DNA of 64,000 bases, taken from positions 62,122,362-62,186,361 of the forward strand of contig CP154956.1 of assembly GCA_039621445.1 (NCBI GenBank). The letters are read 5' to 3'. The notes below the pieces were generated by a model. It searched no databases. It saw only the letters and a list, made by a program, of their open reading frames with translations, and was not told the DNA's origin. Origin of the DNA: Euglena gracilis (lineage: Eukaryota; Euglenida; Euglenophyceae; Euglenales). Within the stretch, counting starts at the first letter, position 1; every line of letters begins with the position of its first letter. Shown piece after piece: positions 48,791 through 62,700 of this stretch. A program made the translations under genes and the position numbers.

Positions 48791-49690
48791 GTGGAGGGAG
48801 GTAATTCAATTAGCACCACAATTGAGAAAGGTTGCCCAATTGGCTCGAAATGGAGAGCAGACTGTTTATTTAACCCAAAAACAAAGACAAAAAAACGATT
48901 ATCCGAAATGGGGGACAGACAGAATGTGTAGCACTAAATGGACGGCAGATGACCTATCTCACCAGGTGCTTCATCACACCAGGCGGCAATGTTTGGGATG
49001 TGCAGGTCTTTGCAGAAAAAACGACTCAGCATTAAACCATTGTATTCTTGGCTACACACATCAATACCCCCCCAAACATACGATCAGTTCGCAAACTGTT
49101 GTTTCTCATCTGAAAGGTCAATAAAATATTTCTTTATCCATTTATCTGCCTTGTTCTCACACCCTGCCACAAGTTGGACGTGCACACGCAAGGCCAAACC
49201 CCTTCCTTCTGAAATAAATATCTGGTGAGGCTCGGGCAGGAGACAGCAACACAGTTGGGTCTAACACCCCCCCTCCCCAGTCAGAGGACACCTTTTCGGG
49301 CGTTTGCCCAATCCAAAGAACTTGTTGTATTTTGTTTGGACCGAACAAACCCCTTGTCTGAAGACGCTTAGACAAAGGTGGTGCTTAGACGGGGGGGGGG
49401 GAGGACCCCCAGCTGGAAAAAGGTGCTGGCTGGACCCCCACCCAGGGGTGGGGTCCAGGGGGTCCAGCTGGCTGAGACCTGGAACCAGCTGGTATCCCCA
49501 AAACATGCAAAAAACCCCCAAATTCAGCTTGGAAGATTCCAGCTGAAAAGCCAAAACCCCTCAAAAACTCCGTTTTGCAATTTTGACCACATTTTTCCCA
49601 AACTATTTCGGCGCTCTGTGAAATTTTTCTCGGCCCAGCTTGGTTGTATTTCAGCGGGCCCCGGGGGAGGGGTTTGCAGCCTGGCTGGGA
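48791..49690 (+). other. Unique sequence with an uncertain open frame
   Basis: A plus frame to 49,124 reads HTRRQCLGCAGLCRKNDSAL near its end, with some Cys/His, but codon use is not exon-like. Beyond it, mixed sequence carries a AAGGTGCTGGCTGGAC repeat. Confidence 0.25.
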
Positions 49691-50932
49691 GCTGATGTCT
49701 GGGGAAAAAAAAGGTGCTGGCTGCCTGGACCCCCCGGGGGGGGTCCTCTCAGGCTTAATGAAATCGATGGGGGCCGTTGGACACAGGGTTCTGACCAAAA
49801 ACGTGTCCTCCAACGGAAGTGTTAGGTTATTTCTGAATCTTAGCAGATGACAAGTATTGGCACTAAATCCATATCCCGTGATATCAGATCAGAAAAAAAT
49901 GCCCCAAGATGGAGTTTCAATAATGGAAAATGCACAGGAAAAATGGACAGAAAATCACCATATTTGGGGGGAAACGGGTCGACATCAGAGAATGTATGAT
50001 TTCTGGCATCCTTGGATCATTGCCCATGCATCCAAAATTTCAAAAAATGCGTTTTTTGACTTCTTAATTTTTGATCCGTTCGAGCCTAGGACCAGCCCTT
50101 GGCCGGCCCGTCGGCGGTCCTTAATAAAATAAATCTCATCCCTTTTGGACCACCTTGTTTCCAGACCGACGGTCATGGGGAGCCCCCCCCCAAAAAAACC
50201 AGGCAATATTTTTCTTTGGATTTTTCTCTTGACCGATTGGGCTCCGAAAAAAATCATGAGGGTTCCCAAAAAATACAAAAAAATTTTACTTCAACAATTC
50301 ACGCCACGTAGAAATTGGTACAAAATCATCATTTTTGGTCCAAAAATGGGGGTTTCAGTGTTTTTTAGGGATTTTCTTCACCGTTGGTGCTTGGTGCCGT
50401 CAGGGTGGGTTTTTAATTTGGGGGTCTGATTCTATTTTGTGTCCTTGCTCGATCGGCCTGTGTTCTTGCTCAATCGGCCCCGGGGGGTCTTATTTTTGGG
50501 GCGTTCTATTTTGGGGGCGCTTAGGTGGTTGGCCGAGACTGGTCCCAGGGCTGGTCCCATAGTTGGAGTCGGACCCAGGTGGAATTGGACAGCAAAATCC
50601 AAACTGCAAAAATCCCCCAACGCAAGAAATTTTGCAAAAAAATGAATTTGGATTGAGAAGGGCTTGGCATCCTGGTGGTCCCAAAAAATCATGACACCTG
50701 GGTTGATAGACAAAAATAAAAATAATTCGCAATGTAATGTGATAATATACAATATTATAATCTCTTATTTATCATTAATATAAACAGGCTTGATGGGAGT
50801 TCAGATGGAAAAAGACTGCTAAATGGTTGGAGCCCCCCCCCCCCAGGTTGTTGCGGTCCACCTTGGTTCAAAACCGATATGATCCGAGCCTGCGCTTCGG
50901 AGAGCAGCGCAGATGGAGTGACCTCCCATCCC
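49691..50932. other. Intergenic sequence 3' of gene D
   Basis: The part 49,900-50,155 matches the interior of the GGTCCTTAAG element. The remainder is AT-rich and unique. Confidence 0.45.
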
Positions 50933-51013
50933 ACTGACTGACTGACTGACTGACTGACTGACTGACTGACTGACTGACTGACTGACTGACTGACTGACTG
51001 ACTGACTGACTGA
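50933..51013. repeat. CTGA tetranucleotide repeat
   Basis: About 20 perfect CTGA units, 256 bp beyond the stop codon of gene D. Confidence 0.98.
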
Positions 51014-51268
51014 CCGTTGCCCCTCAACGCAGCCAGGCAGTGGCAGGCAACCGGTGTGACCGGGATGGTCGGGCGGTGGACGGCGCGGCAGCTGTGGCCT
51101 CGCAGTCCAAATATGCAAAGGCCAACAGACGGCGACTCCGGCCATTGGGAGGAGGAGGAGCCCCACTGTACCCCCGGTTTGCGGGTTGGGGTGGGGAGGG
51201 ATGTCCGCCACCGTGGCCGGAGGTCAGTTTGTGCGATCGGTGCGGTCCCCGAGGGACGCGGCCATCGT

Positions 51269-55320
<4,052 letters not shown>

Positions 55321-56115
55321 CTGGGAGAAGGTCACGCCCACGGTGGAATGCGACTCACCCCTTCCCAAACAGGCATTCCTTTCTGGAGACCGTGTGACAC
55401 GCTGAGGGGAGGGTTGGGGATGTGGCTTATGCCATTGTCTCGCGGGGCTGATCCTGATCTTCTGACGTGGCTGCACGGCTGTGGCACAACAGGCCAGCTT
55501 GTGGTGCTTGGCCCGGCCCCGGTGGCAGCTGCCGGCTCTTGGGGGGAGGATCCCACCCCTTCCCCCACCCCCACCAGGACGTGAACTGGCAAATACCGCC
55601 AACACAACAGGCACCACCACCACCACCACCACCACCACCACCACAACCACAACCACAACCACCACCACCACCACCACCACCACCACCACCACCACCACCA
55701 CCACCACCACCACCACCACCACCACCACCACCACCACCACCACCACCACCACCACCACCGACGACGACGACGATGACAACGACGATGGCGACCAACACTA
55801 CTCACACTCACACAGACCCCCAGGACAGAGTACAACCCAACCAAATTTGGGGGGGGGGGAGGTATCCCTCCGTGGTTCAGCCGTCGGCGCACATCGTCGG
55901 GCGGGGCTTTGCCATTACTGGGTGGCGCAGCGGGGCACGGGCAGAGTGGCGTGGCTGACCAGCCTTGGGGAGGTTGAGAGGGGGGGGGGCATCACTCGGC
56001 TGGGGGGAACCCGCAGGCCGCAGCCCACACAACCCCCTGCGGGACCTGGGGTAGCTGTACAGTGTGGCATGGGTTACGCATGTTACGCATGGGTTACACA
56101 TGGTAACATGGATAC
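55321..56115 (-). other. Region between genes C and D
   Basis: Contains the CCA repeat (55,613-55,759). Other open frames here lack exon signals. Confidence 0.45.
55613..55759. repeat. CCA trinucleotide repeat
   Basis: About 45 CCA units with a short CAA-containing interruption. Confidence 0.97.
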
Positions 56116-56545
56116 GGCAGGGGGATGATCATGGGCATCCTCGCGCGCCACTCTGGAGGCTCATCTGAGCATCCTGGAGTGCCATGCAAGTTTTCTCCCC
56201 CGTAGAACTGTCCTTCAAAGCTTGAAAATTGGGCAGCACAAGGGATTTTGTTACTTTGGGGCCCTGCAAATGGACAGAAAAGGCTTGCGGCAGATGGGCA
56301 CACAAATTCCCCTGGATCACCCCAAGACTGTCAATAAAATCAGCCCCGAAAAAATTGTTCCCATATGTGGGAGAATCACTCACTCTTTGTGGAAGGATGC
56401 TCATGAGCATCCTTGAGCTCATAAACACTCTCAAGTGCAACTTGAAGGTGCTCAGGAGCATTATTTTAGCTTCATAAAATATAATATATGAGAATATTAT
56501 AAAATATTCAGAGATAACCCTGAGTGCTGAAATCTGAGCATCCTC
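56116..56545. mobile_element. GAGCATCC-bounded element related to the 78-bp array
   Basis: Contains CACAAGGGATTTTGTTACTT continuing TGGGGCCCT, which is one unit of the 51.7-kb array in inverse orientation with one change. Palindromic borders include GGATGCTCATGAGCATCC (56,396-56,413). Its edge overlaps the 3' end of the SET exon frame. Confidence 0.65.
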
Positions 56546-56755
56546 CAACGGTGATCCCCCCTGCGCAGCGTCGCAAACCCCTCAGACCCATGGCCTCCTG
56601 GCCGGGACCCCTCGAAGGCCGTGATGTACTTGATGGAGGGGACGGGGCTGGAGGAGAGGGGGCGGGGGAAGAAGGTCGGCCCGTAGTCGAAGAACAGCTC
56701 CTCGCCGGCGGCGATGTCTCGCAGCGTGTAGATGGCCAGCCCCAGGCAGCGCTCG
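56497..56755 (-). CDS. Gene C SET exon 4 and C-terminus
   Basis: Encodes ERCLGLAIYTLRDIAAGEEL and FFDYGPTFFPRPLSSSPVPS. FFDYG holds the catalytic Tyr. Acceptor GCTGCGGAG, one base completing the codon from exon 3. The frame then continues through repeat-derived sequence (RWRMLRFQHSGLSLNIL) to TAA at 56,497, so the true end may be a splice near ATCAA|GTACAT. Confidence 0.82.
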
Positions 56756-59700
56756 CTCCGCAGCGGAGGCGGGAGGGGGCAGACCGCAGCGACGGGACCG
56801 CAGCAACGCACGACGCCGGCAGGTATGCAGTGGGCAAGCGCTGATACAAAATTATTTACTCCATGTAGCGAGAGTCAGGGGTGGATGGGTGTAGCACTTG
56901 GCCGGGTCCGTCCATCTCCCGGGGAGGGGGGTCTGGCCAACCCACCCACCCGCTCACTCCTTTGCCTCCAGTTTCCAACCTTAAAATCTCTGCCACCCAC
57001 CACTCCTATACACCTATACTCCTATACACCCACCACTCCTATACGTACGCGTTGCCCCACCCACCCACCCACCCACCCACCCACCCACTCACCCACCCAC
57101 CCACCCACCAACACAAACACAAACACGCATGCACGCGTGTGCATACGTGTGGGAAAACACATCCATCCAGCCACACCACTGCCACACTTCCACATGCCCG
57201 TCAATCATCTCAATTTGGATCCCAACCGGCTTCCAAGCAAACGCGGGCCGCCAGCGCGTCCACACGAACACGGACCGCATCTCACAGTTCGGGTCGGTGG
57301 AGTGGTTGATGTACCGGAGGTCGTTGCCCAGCCGCGATGCGTCGATCCCCTGCGGCCCCATCGCTGCCCTCCGGGCATCCCCCCCGTCCCATTTTGCCCC
57401 TGCCATCCAACACTTCTTTGGAGACTCCCAGGGGACAGCAGGACTCAATATGGGGGTCGGGGTGGGGTTAAAAAGGGAGGGGGTAAAGCAAGGCAGGAGT
57501 GCACCTGGAAGGGGTTAGGAAATGTGCCTTTCCAGTCCACCTCAAGGCCTTGCCATCCCATGGTCGTCTCCTGTCATCATGTGATGTGGCATGTGACGCA
57601 ATGCATGATACTGTTTCTTGTTTTGCAATATGGCATCATTTTTTGGCATACATTGTCCTGAGGTTTCACCGTTCAGTCTTTTTATGTCTGGTGTTTGGTT
57701 ATCGGGGGGATTGGCAAAAATGGTGGTTTTGCAATCCAAACACTTGCTTGACACGAGAGGACAGGAAGCCGGCCAACGAGGGGCCGGGCACAACGTCGGT
57801 GGTGACCTGCGCCATGTGGTTGTGCCCGAGGATGGAGCGCTGCACGGGGGACCGCCGCGCGCACTCCGCCTCTGAGATGAGCTCGCCGACGTACTCCCCA
57901 CCAGGCTGCCTTTTTTGTTTTCTATTTTGACAACCCCCAGACTTGTGTGGTATGGAGTGCCTGTTCATGGCATCCAGCAGACCATAGCACACCATAGCAT
58001 AACATAGCATAGCACACCATAGCATAGCACACCATAGCACAGCACAGCATAGCATAGCATTGCAGAGCAAGCATAGTATAGCATGGCATAGCATAGCATA
58101 GCACACCATAGCATAGCATAGCACACCACAGCATGGCATAGCATGCGGTGCGCGCCCACAGCATCCAGCCCTCCCCACTGCCTTCCTCAAAAAGAAGCCT
58201 TGGTCCCCGACCAGCGCCCCGCGGCCCAGGGGCTGCACCGCGAACGCGCCGCGGCCGCAGTTCGGCACGGTGGACTCCGCGACGCGCAGTGTGGGTCGGG
58301 CAGGCTGCAGCAGCTCCGTGTTGACACGGGGGCAGGCGTTGCGGGGGGCGGGGGTGCAGATGGAAGCCCTGTCTGTCTCCCACCTGTCTTCCCATTGATG
58401 CCGAGGCTGCGTGCCTCCTGGTGCAGGACATAGTCTGTGTCACGCGTGCGTATATTCAGGTCCTTGTGCAACCCATGCAATTCTGCCTATTTCAATTGCT
58501 TCTTTCGCCTTCGCGCCAGTGGTTCCTTTTCTGACAGGGGTCAGGAGCAGGCACCAATGGTCTTTTCTCATTTTGATACTCTGGTCGGCCATGGTCCTGG
58601 TTGCCCCTGGTTATCCCTGGTTGGCTGGTCGGCCGCGGTCGTCAAATAAGGAGTGGTATGCCCATATATACCCCGACCATACAATGCAATTCTAAGCAAT
58701 TTTGCCCACTTTGACCATCAACTTTTGCTCTTGTTGCTAGTTGCTCACATTTTGGCCTCTTTTGACCGCTTTTGGGCGGCTTCTGGCAACTTTTGCCCAC
58801 TGTTGGCTGCTTTTGACCATCTATGGGCAACTTTTGGCCACTTTGGGCCAGTTTTTGCACATTTGGGGCTGCTTCTGCTACTTTTTGGCCATTTTCGCCC
58901 ACTTGAGGCAGCTTCGCCTGCTTTTTGACCACCTTTGGTTACCTACTGCATTTTTTTTTCAGCGCTTTTGCCCACTTGCTTATTTTTTGTTAACTTTTGG
59001 TCACTTCGTCCTTCTCCTCTTGACTTGCATCTGTGGAAGTGGACAAAAAAAGTGGGCAAAAAGTGGCCAAAGGCGAGCAAAAATGGACAAATGTGGGCAA
59101 AAGTGGGTAAAAAAATGGGCAACACTGGCAACACAGACAGGGAAGACCTTGTCCATCATTTTCACGGGGAGAATCGGCCGATAAAAGGCATAGTCGGGTT
59201 AGGCCAGTTAGGGTTAGGGTGGCCGGAACCTCCACCTATGGTGCATGGGCGTCCTGAAAATTATCATCGGGCCTGGTCGGCCCTGGTCAGCCATAGGTGC
59301 TTGGCCTGGAGGCGGGGACAGCACTGCGCCTTAAGTGTGCTTATCTTCGCATGTGATGATTTTTCTGCCGATGGAAAAAGCAACGCAATCCTCCACAGTG
59401 CAAAAGCAACCGCAGGGCCGCCACGCCTGGGCAGCCCTCGCAGCGGCACACCGTCGGGTCGCACTCCCGGTTGGAGCGCCGGCAGGTGCAGGCCGGAGAC
59501 TGGCGGCAGCCGGCGCTGCAACTGCAGCCCTTGAAGGCGTTGCTGGACGGCCCCAGCCACCCCGGCTGACCGGGACCTGACGCTGGGATGGGGAGGGGGG
59601 AAGAGCAGAGCTTGGAGGGAAGCCTGGTGGGGGTTGACCCCTGGGAGGTGGGGGGGGGGGGGTCGGACCACCCACCCACCATGGCGTTGCGAGAGGCAAT

Positions 59701-62700
59701 GCCTTTGGCGCTGAGGGCACCGAAGGAAAGATCTGACCTAAAAAGGTTGCCCGCGGAAAAAAGTGGAAAGGATTGTGAGCTCCCCCCCCAGCAGTGGACT
59801 ATTCACACCCCAATTGAAGTGAGCCAATTAAAAGTTTATCAAAGAGTTTGACCATTTTGACTGCTCCATGCAAAAGACTCACAATGAAAATGTCGGGTTT
59901 CAAAATCTTCCGTTTGTGAAAATTCATTCTTTCTGAAAAAGCCTCTGCCTCTGTCCCTCTGCCTGTTGGTTCTCAGGGGCAGACCCCTTCCCTGTCTGCT
60001 GTGGCCGGTCGACGTGGCCCGGCGTCCGCCCGACAAGAGGCCGGGGGGAGGGAGGGAGGGGCTGGCCGCCACGCCGTTGCAGCACAGCGGCGTGCAGAAG
60101 TTGAAGGAGCGGATGCAGCAGCAGTTCTGCGCCATCTCCGCCGAGCCCCATCCTGGCGGAGGTGGGGGCTGGGGGACCCAGCAGACCCATCACAGTTGGC
60201 TGAAAACCCACAGGGAAGAGAAGAGCTAGTAGCTACTTGACCAGTGCATCATTTGCTGCACAGAAAAAGCAGAAAATTTCAGGCAATTGGCAAACGAATC
60301 AAAATTGGAGCCGAAAATGAACTCGCAAACTCTCGGTAAAAACAATAAAAAAAAAAAAAAAAACGGTACATTCTCTTTCCACCCAAACTCGAAAAAAATG
60401 GGGTTCCAACTTTTTTTTTTGGTTTTGGACCCCGTCCGCCCAATGCCCGGATGGCCCTTGGACTCCCTTGGAAAACAGACACCTTAAGAATTTAAAAATG
60501 CTGAAAAAACCTTGCAAACTTTTAAAAAAAATCAAATAATTATAATCTGAAAACGTATCCCAATTCCAAAGATGGGACAGGGTATGGGCTCTCCGGAGGT
60601 CACAGTGCACTTGAGGACAGGGGGCCGCTCTGAAGGGGCACATGGCTGTCCCCCCCCCCCCACTCACCTCGGGAGGGCCCCCTGGGCGCCGGGGTGCTCA
60701 CACGGGAAATACCAGCCCTGCAGCACCGTGTTGGCATGCGGCCCGAAGAGGTGCGCGTGGTACTGCCGGAAGCTGGTGAAGCCCTTTTCCGTCCGCGGTG
60801 GCCGTTCCAAGGCAAGCGCCCGCACGACGCGGTACATGTCGCGCGCCGGGCTGTCGGGCCAGGGACCTCAGGCAGTGGAACAATGGACCTCGAGAGTCGG
60901 ATGAAAACATGGTGGTCACATTTTTTGCACTGCTAAACTACCAGCCCCTGAGCAGTGGTCACGAGGGGGACACACAACACAGAACACACGTGCACACCAT
61001 AGGCTTAATAATGGCTTGACAAATTGGGGCTTTAGCCGGGGGGTATATTTTTTTAAGGCGCCTCAAAAACCTTAAACCAAAATTTGAGCCCAAAACGGGG
61101 CTGTATGGGAAGGCCTGATGGGGGAGTCGACGCCCCCCACCCACCACAGCACCCGCACAGAAAAAATCCTTTGGCGCCTCAAGGCGACAAACAAATTTGG
61201 ACCTAAGAATCGACGTTTCCGGAAACACGGGAAGGCCTGGGGGTTGGACCCCCCACCCACCAGGATGGGGGTGGGGGGGGGTCGACTCCCCAACCCCCCA
61301 TAGGGTTTCGGGGTTGGGGAGTACAACCCGCACAGCCCTGGCAGAAAGTGAAGCTGCAAAACTCAGCAAACGCAAGCCAAGTCCGGGAGAAATAATGATT
61401 TCTGGTATCACTGGAACATTCTCTATCCACCCAACCTCGAAAAAAAAATGGTGTTTTTTTGAACCTCCTGACCCCCATTCAATGCTGGGATGGCCCTTGG
61501 ACTGCCACCTTAAAATTAATTAATTATAAATCATGACAACTTAAAAATAATCTAGAAATAATAATAATAATGATGATGATGCCTTAAAAAACCTTAAAAA
61601 ACCTTTAAAAAAAGGCCTTGAAAACCTCAAAAATTTGAAAATTTACGCCTCAAATATATAATACCCCCTGAAACCCCCAAAAACATGCCCCCCAGGGTAT
61701 TATTTTTTTCGCCAGAAATCCTGGCCCGAGGGGGATGTTATTGGGGGGGGGGGGGGAGGGGGCAATAGGCCCCAAAATTTTCGAAGTTTCATAAGACCCA
61801 AAATAGCACCCAAAACCCCCTTTCTGGTCATTTGTTGTTCTTTCTCATGAAATTTAGCATTTTGGAGGCCAGATGATCCAGAAAAATTGATGTTTTGCAA
61901 TTTATTGTTAGAGATTGTGATTTTTTAACACCATTTTCAGGTCAAAATAGGTCGTCGGCCAGAATTTAGGGGGGGGGTATTAACTCGGTCACCGAAGTCC
62001 CGGCCCAAGGGAGGGGGGTAATATTTGGGGGAGTGTTTGCAGTCTGCCCCTCGCCTGCATCGCTTCAGGGAGAATCCCTGGGTGAGGGGTGGGGCCCGAA
62101 GCAGCGTGGGGCACGAGCGGGCGAACAGCGAGCCGGGGCTGCAGGGCACGAGCTTCAAGTGCTGCAGCGGCTCCTCGCGCACGAGGCCGAGGGGGATGCG
62201 GGTGTCGATGGCGGCGAACAGGCAGCGCCAGCCCCGCCCGGAGAGCCCGACCCCGACGGCCGGGGCCATGGGGTGGGACCCCCCCCCCTCCCCCGCCCGC
62301 CGATGACGGAGGCCGCCTCCGGGTCGGGTCTGGGCTGAGCTCCCAGAGGGAGTACACGTTGGCGACGGATGGGGCGACGCCGTACAGCGCGGCCATCTCC
62401 CCGGGGGTCAGTGTCATCCTCCCCCAGCGCCGGCAGTGCCCTGGATTGGGGGCTGGGCTGGAGGGGGATAGAACGGTATTTGACGTGGTCGGGGGGGGGG
62501 TGCCGGAAAGTCCTCAAAACCTGGTCATAGGCCATTTGGGTGCCCTTCAGAGAAATTGCCGAGAAATCCCACCTCAGTTCAGTGCTTATCCAACGTCAAT
62601 GTCATCTGTGTCTTTCAAGATCCTGGGAAGGGGTTGTTAGACCAGGAAGTTTGGGGGCTGTACCTGATCCCGGCTGTACTGAACTGGGCCTCAGATCAAA

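Noticed and set aside
55467-56128. Pro- or Thr-rich proteins over the CCA repeat
   Set aside because: Microsatellite translation in several frames.
58390-58440. Extra SET-proximal exon DYVLHQEARSLGINGKT
   Set aside because: The intron it would leave before SET exon 1 is only about 15 nt and phases do not fit; kept as a possibility only.
59195-59222. Telomere repeat (TTAGGG) near 59.2 kb
   Set aside because: Only about two consecutive units, in an intron of gene C.
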